64,000 nucleotides of DNA from Pogostemon cablin (Eukaryota; Streptophyta; Magnoliopsida; Lamiales; Lamiaceae), in assembly GCA_023678885.1 (NCBI GenBank), contig CM043005.1:10344314-10408313 (forward strand), read 5' to 3'. Both the position numbers and the translations under genes were made by a program. Below, in pieces: positions 11,821 through 21,925 of the stretch (the first letter of the stretch is position 1; each line of letters starts with the position of its first letter). The notes beneath the pieces were generated by a model. The model did no database searches. It saw nothing but the letters and a program-made list of their open reading frames with translations, and was not told the DNA's origin.

Positions 11821-13411
11821 CTAGACATGTCCAAATTTGATTCCGGGCTCATAGGTCCCTCGTACTGCGTTCCTGACCTCAATGTGATAGCATTGCAGGA
11901 CCTTGGATTTTCAATACTTTGAGACGGGAACTTCCCCTTCTCAATAGTTTGAGTAAGCTTGCTAACACTTCCTGCCATCTTCCCCATCAGTAATGTAAGG
12001 TCCTTCACCTGCTTGGATATAACCTCATGGTTTGCATCGATTTTCTTTTCAAGTTTGGCCTCAAGGCGGTTCACTCTTTCATCATTCTTGGCCATATACC
12101 TGTTCACAGTATCCTCAAGACCCGGTTTCGCTTCTTTCACCTTAGCACCCGGATCAACACCCATCGGAGGTTGAATCACATTATTCGGATTGCTCTATGA
12201 GAACTCCGGCCTCCTAGGCTGTTGATAACCACCCGGGGGACCACGATTATTAAAGTTTCCTCGATAGTTTTCTTGGTAGTTCCGGTTTCCTTGATCTGGA
12301 TACCTAGTCCCTTGAATACTTTGACCCATGGCATAGTGTGCCTCTTCCAACTCCTCTTGGATTGGTCCATCATTCTTCAACTCCTGCTGCATGATTGGTA
12401 CGGGCTGAGATAATTCGCTGATTTGCTTCTGTTGGGATTCAAGTAGCTTGTTGATATTGGACAAGCTAGAGACGATCTCATCCTCTTTACTTGTTTTCAC
12501 AATTGCTTGTTCAACCTGAGCTACCTTCCCAAGGATATAAGTACCTCTAACTCTATCAGTTGGCCAATCCCTCGAATTCATCGAAATATCTTCAAATAAC
12601 TTCTCGGCCTCTACGGATGACTTTGTAAGCAATGCTCCACTAGAAAAAGCATCCAATAACACTCTTGAATCACAGTCCAATCCATTGTAGAATATACTGA
12701 TATATTGAGCTTTAGATAGCCCATGTTGAGGACACTTCCTAAGCATGTCCTTGAATCTATCCCATGCTTCACGAAATTTCTCACCTCCACCGATAGCAAA
12801 TTGGTTAATGTCTTGATTCATCTTAAACACCTTTGAAGGTGGCATGTACCTTTCCAAGAACCTTAACTTCAGTTGCTCCCAAGTGGTGCACTCAGCTGCG
12901 TTGATAGTGTCGTACCAATCTCTCGCCTTTTCAGTAAGCGAGAATTTGAACAAGAGGATCTTCCTAGCATCTTCATGTTCTCCTACGTCTTTTTGAGTAC
13001 TTGCATAGCCCAAGAACTTGTTCATATGCTGCTGCGGATCCTCGAAAGACCCTCCTGAAAAGGAGTTCCTTTCTATCATGCTAATAAGAGCGGGATGAAG
13101 ATCAAAAGCTGAATTAGTTCCCCTCGCTCCTAGAAGCCCAAAATTTACAGCCCATTATTTCTGAAAACCTCTCGGATGGCTAGATTATCTGGATTCACTG
13201 CCATGTTGACTGTCTCTACTCCCAAATTAACTTCAGTTGTAGCTTCAATCGTTTGCGAATTCTGCTCGTCAACTTCTACTCCAAAATTCAGAGTTTCAGT
13301 TGGATCAATAGTCTTTGCCTTGCTCTTCTTCTTCTTCTTCTTCTTTCTTGACGATGCTCCGAACTCAGGATTATAGGGTTCAAGTTCACCTTTCTTTGAT
13401 CTCGTGAGCAT
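11821..13411 (-). pseudogene. Athila gag, broken
   Basis: The N-terminal piece (13411-13145) begins MLTRSKKGELEPYNPEFG with a run of lysines. A frameshift near 13150 leads into the retrotransposon gag domain (13079-12195; ARDWYDTI, WEQLKLRFLERY, FREAWDRFKDML), which ends in a premature TAG at 12195-12197. The same frame then continues with a coiled coil and the conserved NAITLRSG block that usually precedes protease in this lineage, and runs straight into the palindromic repeat array. Gag would form the particle shell. Confidence 0.88.
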
Positions 13412-13496
13412 GCACCTAAAAAGAACTAGAATTAAATCATCAAAACAAGATAAATAGCCCTAATAAACTATAAATAACATAAAGATATTTTAAGCC

Positions 13497-13515
13497 GTCC
13501 CCGGCAACGGCGCCA
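13497..13515 (-). other. Athila primer binding site (tRNA-Asp type)
   Basis: On the minus strand this is TGGCGCCGTTGCCGGGGAC, six bases from the LTR end at 13522. It matches the tRNA-Asp primer site known for Athila-group elements and fixes the inner edge of the 5' LTR. Confidence 0.9.
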
Positions 13516-14417
13516 AAAACTTGATGGTTGTTTTCTCAACATACAATTTTAATCCCCAAGTATGAAGGATATCAATTGTAGTTTCGAAGTTGACCAAGTT
13601 AAATATCGAATCCACGTGATGGATAAATATTACTTCAGTTATTTTCTAGCAATTATGACTATGTTGAGAATTGTAATTGTTGGTTTGTAAACTAAGTAAT
13701 GATTAAAATAGCAAATAAATAACAAAAACAAGAGAATAGTAGTTGTAATCAAATAAGATGATAGGTAGTTCGTCAGGCCATCCAGTTTCATTCGTTAATT
13801 CATACTTTCGTGTGTCGATGTCCGACTCTGCCTTGTGGACGCATCGCTAGACCATGCAAATCTATTCTATAGATACAAATAGATAAGCTTTTGACACGTG
13901 TGAGTATCCTCAGAGCAAGACGTATACTTTACCTCCCTTTCTAGGTACTATCATAATCAATTATTTCCCGTGCACTTAGTACTCTAACCCGATTTGATCT
14001 CCCTTTTTAGGTACTATAAAGTTATACTCTTAATCCTACTTATTAACCCGAATTCAATTCAATTAACAAACATTCATATAAGACGATTCTAATAAAACCT
14101 CGGAATCCCTTCACTTAGAATTATAACAATAAACCCTGCTCATTAGTGAACACACTCAATCAATAACCATGTTATGCATTCAGACTCTACACAACGATTA
14201 TTGATGCACAAAACAACTATGAGTATGGATTAAAAATGCGCAATCTTATATAAACTAAACCACAAGTAGTGTTGTACAATCATGGTTAGATGGACCAATC
14301 TTACTTGAATCTCTAGCGGAACCTCTGTCACAGCTCCTCCTAGTCTTCTCTTGTATTGTGTTGTTGTCGTCGGTGATCGTGATATATGATGATGTCTTCC
14401 TTGACTGCATGAGCCTT

Positions 14418-14425
14418 CTTTTATA
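14418..14425 (-). promoter_or_regulatory. TATA box of the Athila LTR
   Basis: TATAAAAG on the minus strand, in a context conserved with the solo LTR (51882-51889). It is the likely core promoter of the element. Confidence 0.6.
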
Positions 14426-14517
14426 CTTGTAATCACGTCTTTAGGGCTTGGAATGGGCTTTTCAAGTGATCCCACGCGTTTTGGCCTTGAAAATCCAGAT
14501 AAGGTAAGTTCCCGCAC

Positions 14518-14860
14518 GATGGTTCGACCTCAGCAAATAGGTCGAACCACTGGCCGCATGTCGAACCACAGGTCAAACCCACCTACTGGAAGTATTCAGC
14601 ACTTGGTTCGACCTCTTGTACAGGTCGAACCGCACCACTGGATAATTTCTGCTCCTGGTTCGACCAACTGTAAGGTCGAACCCCAACGGCGTGGTCGAAT
14701 CATACTTCTCGCGAACTGGTTCGACCATGGTTCGACCTGATGAGCAGGTCGAACCATTTGAGTCGTGGTCGAACCCTCCTCCTGCACTCTTTCAACGCTG
14801 GTTCGACCTGCTGGAGAGGTCGAACCCACCTCCAACAGGTCGAACCCACCTCTCTCCTTG
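14518..14860. repeat. GGTTCGACC palindromic repeat, cluster 3 (in the Athila LTR U3)
   Basis: About four units with GGTTCGACC/GGTCGAACC half-sites, about 90-430 bp upstream of the TATA box in element orientation. The same cluster is present at the equivalent place in the solo LTR. Confidence 0.9.
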
Positions 14861-15064
14861 GCGGTTCGTGTGGTCTCGACTTCGTCTCTTCGATTCTTGG
14901 CACTTTCACTCCGATTTTGCTATGAAAACCACTTAAATAGCTCCACTAACACCTGATTCATGCTAATTCATAATATATATAGGTTTTCCACCTATTTCCA
15001 CCTCAAAACTCTCCAAAACTAGCACAAAACATGATGCCAAACTTGTGAATTTACACACTCATCA

Positions 15065-16107
15065 CTATTCAATTAATTTATTTTATAATAATTTATTTAT
15101 TAGTTAAAAAATTATGTATTATTCTTTAAAGCAAGTAAATCTTTTATTTTTTATTACAATAATAATTGAATATAAATTTGTTAATTTGTTATTTTTATAA
15201 ATAGAAATAATTTAATTTGAAAATAAATAGTTAATATTAACGAAAATTGCGTGTAAAGTCATTGAGATGTTTGAGAAAATATGTATTATGTTAGTATTTG
15301 TGTAAATAGTGAGTATTATTATGGTGAATATTTTATCATTTTTATTGAAATTAAAGTGTGTGGAATAATATAAAAAGAGAAAGTGTTAAAATATTTCTAA
15401 CAAAATTTATAAGGGTTATTTATGAGTATCTAGTGAGACGAGTTATTTATAAGACGTGTGTTAGACGAGTCGATATATTATTAAAGTATGTTTATTATAT
15501 AAATAAAGTATGTTTAATGGTTGTTCAAATATTTTTCGAAAGCATATGTAAGTTACTCTTTGAGTAATGATATTATTTTATAATAAAAAAAAGATATGCG
15601 ATGTGTGTCAAAGTAAGATAGTACGTGTGATAAAATAAGATGTTAATTTTTAAATTAAAATCTATAATTATAGGAATATAAAAGTGAAGTGCATTTTTTA
15701 AATGGAAGTTCAAATTTTAAGTTGGTTTATCTCATGAAGTTTTTATTATTAAACTAATTTATCTTATAATTTATTTATTAGTTAAGAATTATGTATTATT
15801 CTTTAAAGCAAGTAATTTTTTTTTATAATAATAATTGGAAATAAAATTTTTAATTTGTTGTTTTTATAAATTATAATAATTTAATTTAGTAATAAATAGT
15901 TAATATTAATGAAAATTGTGTATAAAGTCATTGAGATTTTTAGAAAATAGGTATTATTATGTTAGTATGTGTATAAATAGTGAGTATTATTGTAGCATGT
16001 ATTTAAATAATATTATTTTATCATGGTATAAGGTAATTTAAAAAATATTTATTTATTTAGTGTTATATATTTAATATTAAATGTAAGTTATTTTTTTGAA
16101 TTATGAT
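15065..16107. repeat. AT-rich satellite array, left part
   Basis: Tandem subunits of about 0.5-0.6 kb identical in type to those from 30043 onward. The left edge is the Athila LTR and the right edge the Tat insertion (TSD ATGAT at 16103-16107). The short open frame at 15358-15567 recurs at 37328 and 39508 because the array repeats, not because it is a gene. Confidence 0.88.
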
Positions 16108-17179
16108 TGTAACAACAAAATTGTATTTATTAAATAATAAACACAAAAGATATTACAATGATAATCCGAGATGGATTAAACTTGAGAATTGAAGTGAACA
16201 GCTTCTATTTGTCCTCTGATTCCTCTCTTGAGTTGATTTCTTGACTTTTTCAACTTTCGGAGCCGGATCTTCGGATGGAGCTTGTCCGAGCTTGGGATTG
16301 TCTTGAAGCTTTAAAACGTTTATCCGGAGGCGTCGAGCCTTTGTTCGGATCAAACGTTGACTTGAATTTTTGTCGTGAAGTATGCCGCTCAATTTGGTAG
16401 AACGTTGACTTCACGGAGACTGCTGGATGAATTTGATAAAGAACACCGGATCAAAGAGGCTTAGCACCTTGGTCTTTGATCGGATGTGATTCTTGACTTG
16501 AATATATCTTGAACTTGACTTGAAGATCTTGAGCTTGGGCTTGGATCTTGATCTTGCTCTTTACTTGAATCTTCGCTTGATCTTGATCTTCAGAATTCTT
16601 CACTTGACTTGATCAAACTTGATTTTCACTTGAATCTTCAGAGTTCTTCAGGTCTTCAGGATTTTCAGAGTGTTTTGAATGAGGACTGAAGGTCCTTATT
16701 TATAGGTAGAGAAAATAACCACTTAGGAGATATTTTCTCCTTCAAAAGATATGTTGGGCTTTAAGCCTGCTGGACCGGATACGGGCCTATTTAATTTAAT
16801 TAAACCCGTAGGATTTAACCTGGGCCTAATTAATTTAACTAGGCCTGCTGGACTTGATTTGCTGGGCTTGTTTGACTTGAATCAGGCCCACATGATTTAT
16901 TTCTTGGGCTTATCGATCTGGGCCAGGCTCACATGATTTATTTCTTGGGTTTATTGATTTGAGTCAAGCTCTCTTGATTTGAATAGAGCCCACTTGACTT
17001 GAATTGAGCCCACTTGACTTGAATTTGGGCCCAAATAATTATATTAATTATCAATTATTTATTTATTTATTTCAAGAATTAATTTATTTAAATTCCTTAA
17101 TAAATAAATATTTAATCAATATTTCATATATTTTCCTTTGCATTTATATTTATTAGGCAATAAATTTTAATTGCCTACA
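16108..17179 (-). repeat. Tat element 3' LTR
   Basis: 1072 bp, the same length as the 5' LTR. It has TATA at 16697-16704 on the minus strand. Positions 16490-16680 are a degenerate CTTGA-rich simple repeat, and 16745-17040 are crowded with TGGGCY/RGCCCA motifs. Confidence 0.95.
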
Positions 17180-17195
17180 AATGCCCCCTTGCATT
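17180..17195 (-). other. Tat polypurine tract
   Basis: On the minus strand AATGCAAGGGGGCATT immediately precedes the TGTAGG start of the 3' LTR. It is the expected plus-strand primer. Confidence 0.75.
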
Positions 17196-17405
17196 TTGTT
17201 CACTAAAATTTTCTTTGAAGTGGACAAATTGCAATACTCACATATCTTTTTCTTCCTCTTTTTTTTTAGCCTGGCTAATCCTTGAATTGGGCTTTCAATT
17301 TCTTTCTTGGCCCATATCCTCCTTAAGCCTTTCCTTTCAATACTGGAAATAGATAAAACAAATATTTCCTTCAGATTATCTCAAAATACTCACGTAATCC
17401 TTGCA

Positions 17406-17484
17406 AGAGTTATCCACATGATCATATAATCTTTAGAAGAGTTATCTATATGATCATATAATCTTTAGAAGAGTTATCCACAGG
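17406..17484 (+). repeat. 32-bp direct repeats upstream of the antisense TATA box
   Basis: AGAGTTATC repeats start at 17406, 17438 and 17470, exactly 32 bp apart, with ATGATCATATAATCTTTAGA between them. They end about 13 bp before the TATA box at 17497, a position suited to promoter elements of the antisense gene. Confidence 0.65.
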
Positions 17485-17496
17485 AAATATCATCTC

Positions 17497-17503
17497 TATA
17501 TAA
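17497..17503 (+). promoter_or_regulatory. TATA box of the antisense PMD gene
   Basis: TATATAA on the plus strand. About 30 bp downstream begins a leader with no ATG up to the splice donor at 17625/17626. It points opposite to the element's own LTR promoter. Confidence 0.55.
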
Positions 17504-17880
17504 GAAGTGTTCTTGCTTTGACACACTATAGCCTCTGATTTACAATTTAATTTTCTTTCTGCAGATTTTCTTCCAAGGATTTATCACAATTGCAATATCA
17601 ACCCTCACGCCATAACCATACCAAGGTAAGCTTCACATACAGTAACTTCTTTTTCCTCTGTTCTTACTTGCTTTGTATGGTGGATCCTTTTCTTGTTTCC
17701 TTTCTCTCCCCTTTTCAAAACTGCTTACTTGTCTTCACATAATCAAACCAAGGTAAGCTTGTATCTTGCCCGTTCTATTCCTTGTTTCCCTTTCTTTTTT
17801 TTTTCCACGAAGAGAAGAGAAGAGAAGACTTTAACGTACCCGGGAAGCCAAGATCAGTGACGTCGAGGTAGAGAGCGGTC

Positions 17881-18600
17881 GACGGCGGATCACCCATGGT
17901 GGTTGCTTGTCGGGCTCATACCGCGAGGTGAAAAGCAATCAACGGCGGACCACCCATGGTGGTTGCTTGTTGGGCTCTCATCTCCGACAATATTGAGACG
18001 TGATGAGTGGAATTCGCCACGGCCGACGCACAGCTGTAGAGCTGCCACGGGGCTGTTGTTGCGGTTGAAGGAAGGGCGCCACTCGACGTCGAGGCCGACG
18101 ATCAGGTTGTGGAGGCGATGTCGACGGATGCCCTCGATGTTAGAGATCCACTGGGTGGCGATGCTCGGGTGACAGGCGACGGTTGTGAAGACGGAGTCGC
18201 CGAAGAAGGTGATGGGCAGCGGCACAATGGGTGGCATGCGGCGGCTGCGGCTGCGGCTGCGGCTGCTTGGTGAGGAGGGCTGGAGGCGCGACGACCCGAC
18301 GCAGCTGAAGGACGGCGTGCGGCGGTTGCGGCTGCTTGGTGAGGAGTGATCTTAACGATGCTTCGGCGCCACTCAGCGATGGCACCGCCGCGCGCGCGTG
18401 TTGAGCTCTGGTGGGCAGCCGCGAGGGAGGTCTCAGCAGCGGCAGCTGGGCGATCTTCGACAGCGGCGGCTGGGCGGTGATGGAGGGAGCCGCGCACGGT
18501 GATGGAGGGCTGGAGGCACGACGACCCGACGCAGCGAAGGACGGCGTGCGGCGGCGCGATGGGCGTGACGAGCGAATTCTGGCGAAGCTCAAAGAAGCTC
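17881..18600. repeat. GC-rich block with internal duplications
   Basis: A GC-rich island in an AT-rich element. It has a 60-bp direct repeat (ACCCATGGTGGTTGC at 17892 and 17952), GCGGCT runs near 18240-18265, and a roughly 50-bp repeat (18272-18327 and 18503-18556, sharing GACGACCCGACGCAGC and GGACGGCGTGCGGCGG). The long frames on both strands here look like by-products of GC richness. Confidence 0.6.
17890..18237 (-). pseudogene. Captured fragment of a 3'-5' exonuclease (WRN-exo/RNase D-like) gene
   Basis: The minus-strand frame begins MPPIVPLPITFFGDSVF and contains IVGLDVEWRPSF...NSPVAALQLCVGRG. This is the first conserved block of plant DEDD 3'-5' exonucleases, with the D-x-E of motif ExoI. 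The match ends after CVGRG, and ExoII and ExoIII are absent, so no active enzyme is possible. It runs opposite to the antisense gene and lies in its predicted leader intron. The 3' end of the frame reads through a 60-bp tandem duplication (17892 and 17952). Composition is far more GC-rich than the surroundings, as expected for a captured exon. I see no intact parent gene in this window. Confidence 0.65.
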
Positions 18601-18967
18601 TCGGCTTTGAAGAAGAATCCCTTTTCTCCTCTATTTTGACTTATCCCTCCAATTTTGACTTACTTAGCCCAACAAGCCTTAATTTAATTTGGGCCCATTT
18701 AATGGGCTCAATTTTGCTTCCCCAACAACCTTAATTTAATTTAGGCCCATCTTCTTTTGAACTTGGGTCCAAAATTTTAATTTCTTCATTCACAACCACT
18801 TGGGCTTTATTTTCCTATGTTTAATTTACAACTTTAGTTTCAACAATTAATCGATCTCATAAATTTGTTTTGGGCCTTTTAATCCATAAACTTAAATTAT
18901 ACACATCTTCCCATCCTCTCATCTCTAATATTCCCTTGTTTATTTGGCAGCTAACTCAACTTTCAGC

Positions 18968-21838
18968 ATGGTTTTCTTCAAAACTGTAACGGGAAAGTCC
19001 GGTGCAAGCTACTTGGTCATTCTTGAAGATGCACACCAACCTCTGCCCCAAGGAACTCGTCTTTTACCCGGGCAATCTTTGCTAGGGAACTGTGCTTATG
19101 TCCCTCCAAGAAGCAAAAATGAATTTTTCTTGGCATGTTGGTCTCATGAATCTTCTTCAAGTAAAAATAACATAAGTTGGACCTTGAAGGGAGCTGACAT
19201 TGAGCCGGAAATCAATTCAACACCTTTACCCTCTTTGGGACGCCGCATTGCAAAAGGAAAAGCATCCTGGGGGGAAATCAAATTCCTTGGAGAAGTCCAC
19301 TACACCAAGGGTTACTGGGAATGGACTGAAGATATTTTAAGCCGATGCGGATCCATTCTCCGAAACACAAAGCTTTATGATGCTGTCTTTGCATCCCTCT
19401 TTACCTATGATTGCAGCTGTGAAATCATGAAGGCCTTCTGTGAAGCTTGGTGTTCTTCCACCAACACTTTACTCACCAAATTCGGAGAGATGTCACTTTC
19501 TTTATGGGACTTATACAACTTGATGGGACTACCCATAGCGGGTTATGTGTATGATGAAATTGTGCCCTGTGCAGAAGAATTGCTTTCCACGAAGGATGGT
19601 TTACGTATCCCGCGCAGCTGTAGATCTTTACTTGGCGCCTATCACGTACTTTGCAAGGGTGCTAACAGAAGAAATGTAACCATTGACCAATGGGTAGATT
19701 TTTGGTCTAAAAAGGCTATAACATACCTTGAACCTCCTACACGCGTTGAAAGAAAGACGACTTCTCGGCCTAAAAAAACTTATAACCCGACTGGCGTTAT
19801 TTCGAGTCACCAGCCATGGACGTCTGCTGAGGTAGATCAATTTAAAAAGTTGGGCATTTCTCAAACTGATCAAGAAGAGACCTATTTAGCCGCTTACTTA
19901 GCTTGCTGGCTTTGTGCGTTTGCACTTCCGGGTGGCGAGGTAGGCTTGATACGACCGAGTACCTTCAAAGTGGCAAGCCTAATGGCTGCAGGAAAAAAAG
20001 TGAGTCTCGCTATTCCAGTTTTGGCAAACATTTACCATGGCTTGAATGCAATTTCAAACTCATCGAGTTTATCTGAAATTAAGTCAACCTTTCCGGTTCA
20101 TTTTGTCCATGCTTGGCTGGCTCACTACTTCAAAACTCATTTTCCGGTTGGAAGTAAGACAGCATATCCTCGAATGGTGACATACTCTGGAGAGCAGGGA
20201 GCAAGATACTTCGATGCTGAAGATGCTCGTAAACGAATCCACACAGCTGATAATGCCTTATGGACTTGCAATATTTTTTCAAAAGACAAAGCGATCCACT
20301 ACACAGATGATGGAAATAAGAAATGGGATAATTGGGCTCATCTGGTGGCTATCCGTACTAGCTATCTCACTTTGCGGCAGGGTAATCATTTTGTGATGGA
20401 GCCTTACTCCCCTCATAGGTTTGCTCGTCAATTTGGCTTCCTACAAGATGTTCCTAAGATGCTTAGAACCAACCTTAGGAAAGCATCTTTAGAAGAAGGA
20501 TTCAACCATTGGAGACATTGTACTTCGTATAACTCTACCTCCGAATCTTACTTTCCATGTGCAACCCCAGCTCCTAAAAACTACTCCACTACTGAATATA
20601 AGGAGTGGTGGAAGCAAGTCCACGGAACTTACTTATCTGATCATATCAAGGCTTTGACCACCCTAGTTTCAGAACCTCTAGAGGAAGAAGTGGACATCAT
20701 TAATGACCTTGATGATGATAATCAAGAAGTTCAGGATATTTCTCCGGTGCATGATGAGGTTTTACAACCTACAGTACATAAAAGGAAGAAAAGTTCCCCT
20801 CATTCTACAGAAAGTCGTAGCGCCTCTAATGAACGCCATTGGAAGAGAAAGAAATCTGTTGTTCATACTGAAAAACAAGATAATGAGGTTTCTTCCATTC
20901 TCTCTCCTCTTTTCCTTTTTTCCCTTTATTTTTCCTTACAAAGCTTTCTTTTATTATCGAAGGTTGCGCCGAAAATTTCTGGCTCTAAGGCTGCTGAAGG
21001 AACTGAATTAATTACTGCTGTTACTTCAAAAACTTTGGCAGATGAGGTTTCCCCCCTTTCCCTTATCTTATTCTCATTGTATATCCTTATTTTTATACTA
21101 ACATATTTCTCCTCTTATCAGATCTTGGGCATCTCTTCAAATTCTAGTAGCGGTGACGATTCTGACGAGAGTGATGATTCTACTGAAAGTGATGCGTCAA
21201 CCACAGGGGTGAATTCTTCAAAGGCATGTCCCATGATCTCAGAATTTATATCTAAGAAGATTACTCGTGACCTTAAAGGGAAATTTGCTCGGAGTGCATG
21301 GAGTAAAATAAGAAGAAAACTCAAACGGACCCCTCTCGAATTTTTATCAACTCTGAGACAAGAAATATTTTCTTTAATAAATGAAGTGAAGGCTCTTAAA
21401 ATCGACTGTTCTCCTTTAGAGATAGCCCTGGAACCTCTATTTGACAAGGCCGATACTTATACTGCTGCAAAATTGAAGTCTGATGAAGCGGCATCCACGG
21501 GAAATCATGCAAAATGCTTGACCGATGTCAAGGGTCGCCTTCAGAATTGCAGAGACACTCATATGACAGAGACAAAAAAACTAAAGAGTACTTGGGAAGA
21601 GTTGGAGTCAATAGGCAAAGAAATAACTAATCTGCAGCAGGGAGAGAAAACTTTGTCTGAAGCAGCTGATCGTCTCCAACAGACTCTCTGTCGTGCCAAG
21701 AAGGAAGTTGAGCTCATAGGAGAAGAGATCCTTATGCTTGACAATGCAACCGTCTTGAAAAAATCATCATCTGAAGATGAGAAAGCAGCTCTGAAGTCTG
21801 TTTTACAAAGCATACTCTCTGATAACTTTCTTGTTTAG
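18968..21838 (+). CDS. Antisense plant mobile domain (PMD) protein of the Tat element
   Basis: An uninterrupted 956-codon plus-strand frame. I start it at the ATG at 18968 (A at -3, G at +4), just after a predicted acceptor. Residues about 110-500 resemble the plant mobile domain (aminotransferase-like, PMD) family: YDAVFASLFTYD, the FGEMSLSLWDLYNLMGLPI block, LAAYLACWLCAFALPGGEVG and the PHRFARQFGFLQDVP block near the end. An acidic/Ser-rich linker (about 685-745) and a C-terminal coiled coil (about 780-950) follow. PMD occurs in host MAIN/MAIL1 proteins and in transposons; its molecular activity is unknown. Two hydrophobic stretches (20888-20962, 21047-21121) look like unspliced 75-nt introns rather than membrane helices. 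It converges tail-to-tail with gag-pol. Silencing control or transposition support is speculation. Confidence 0.85.
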   Translation: MVFFKTVTGKSGASYLVILEDAHQPLPQGTRLLPGQSLLGNCAYVPPRSKNEFFLACWSHESSSSKNNISWTLKGADIEPEINSTPLPSLGRRIAKGKASWGEIKFLGEVHYTKGYWEWTEDILSRCGSILRNTKLYDAVFASLFTYDCSCEIMKAFCEAWCSSTNTLLTKFGEMSLSLWDLYNLMGLPIAGYVYDEIVPCAEELLSTKDGLRIPRSCRSLLGAYHVLCKGANRRNVTIDQWVDFWSKKAITYLEPPTRVERKTTSRPKKTYNPTGVISSHQPWTSAEVDQFKKLGISQTDQEETYLAAYLACWLCAFALPGGEVGLIRPSTFKVASLMAAGKKVSLAIPVLANIYHGLNAISNSSSLSEIKSTFPVHFVHAWLAHYFKTHFPVGSKTAYPRMVTYSGEQGARYFDAEDARKRIHTADNALWTCNIFSKDKAIHYTDDGNKKWDNWAHLVAIRTSYLTLRQGNHFVMEPYSPHRFARQFGFLQDVPKMLRTNLRKASLEEGFNHWRHCTSYNSTSESYFPCATPAPKNYSTTEYKEWWKQVHGTYLSDHIKALTTLVSEPLEEEVDIINDLDDDNQEVQDISPVHDEVLQPTVHKRKKSSPHSTESRSASNERHWKRKKSVVHTEKQDNEVSSILSPLFLFSLYFSLQSFLLLSKVAPKISGSKAAEGTELITAVTSKTLADEVSPLSLILFSLYILIFILTYFSSYQILGISSNSSSGDDSDESDDSTESDASTTGVNSSKACPMISEFISKKITRDLKGKFARSAWSKIRRKLKRTPLEFLSTLRQEIFSLINEVKALKIDCSPLEIALEPLFDKADTYTAAKLKSDEAASTGNHAKCLTDVKGRLQNCRDTHMTETKKLKSTWEELESIGKEITNLQQGEKTLSEAADRLQQTLCRAKKEVELIGEEILMLDNATVLKKSSSEDEKAALKSVLQSILSDNFLV
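20888..20962 (+). other. Possible 75-nt in-frame intron 1 in the PMD gene
   Basis: AATGAG/GTTTCTTCC donor, pyrimidine-rich body, GAAG/GTTGC acceptor. Translation of this segment gives a hydrophobic run unlike its charged surroundings. Its length is a multiple of three and it has no stop, so both spliced and retained forms stay in frame. Confidence 0.45.
21047..21121 (+). other. Possible 75-nt in-frame intron 2 in the PMD gene
   Basis: GATGAG/GTTTCCCCC donor and CTCTTATCAG/ATC acceptor, again exactly 75 nt, pyrimidine-rich, in frame and encoding a hydrophobic run. The acceptor is better than that of intron 1. Confidence 0.55.
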
Positions 21839-21925
21839 CATAGGACTGATTTTCTTTTAATTTGCTCCCTTAGTTATTTATTTGCTTTCCCCTTTTTATG
21901 TTTTTGAACATCTAATGATATTATC

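Larger units (their letters stand above)
2861..15064 (-). mobile_element. Athila-lineage Ty3/gypsy retrotransposon, decayed, 3' LTR missing
   Basis: Order on the minus strand: 5' LTR (15064-13522), PBS (13515-13497), gag, protease, RT, RNase H, integrase, then an Athila ORF-1-type gene and a 3' non-coding region. The element is about 12.2 kb. The lineage call rests on the tRNA-Asp-type PBS, the gene order with an extra ORF after integrase, and the ORF's resemblance to the ATHILA ORF-1 family. The gypsy order (integrase after RNase H) is clear. The 5' LTR abuts satellite sequence at 15065 (CTATT would be the TSD), while the left end runs into copia copy A at about 2861 with no LTR. At least nine stops or frameshifts make it non-autonomous. 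Confidence 0.88.
13522..15064 (-). repeat. Athila 5' LTR (1543 bp)
   Basis: In element orientation it starts TGATGAGTGTGTAAATTC at 15064 and ends in CCATCA at 13522, next to the PBS. The left part of U3 and the TATA region match the solo LTR at 51232-52127, but the downstream U5 part is about 650 bp longer and largely different. It contains palindromic repeat cluster 3. Confidence 0.88.
17626..18950 (+). other. Predicted leader intron of the antisense PMD gene
   Basis: The donor is CCAAG/GTAAGC at 17625/17626; a near-copy of the donor stands at 17752/17753. The acceptor is TTGTTTATTTGGCAG/CTAAC at 18950/18951, only 17 nt before the ATG. Skipping this 1325-nt segment gives an ATG-free leader, whereas the unspliced leader would contain several ATGs. 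The intron holds an exonuclease gene fragment and a GC-rich block. Confidence 0.55.

Noticed and set aside
15358..15567. Conserved small ORF (MWNNIKRES...) also at 37328 and 39508
   Set aside because: It recurs because the satellite recurs. It varies freely in length, is absent from other units and has no promoter or codon signature.
18102..18592. Ala/Arg/Pro-rich minus-strand ORFs
   Set aside because: Low-complexity by-products of GCGGCT and related repeats.
18411..18734. 107-codon plus-strand ORF in the GC-rich block
   Set aside because: Overlaps other GC-driven frames on both strands and lies inside the predicted leader intron; composition explains it.
20888..21121. Two transmembrane helices in the PMD protein
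   Set aside because: Possible, but both coincide exactly with intron-like GT...AG segments of equal length, which explains them better.
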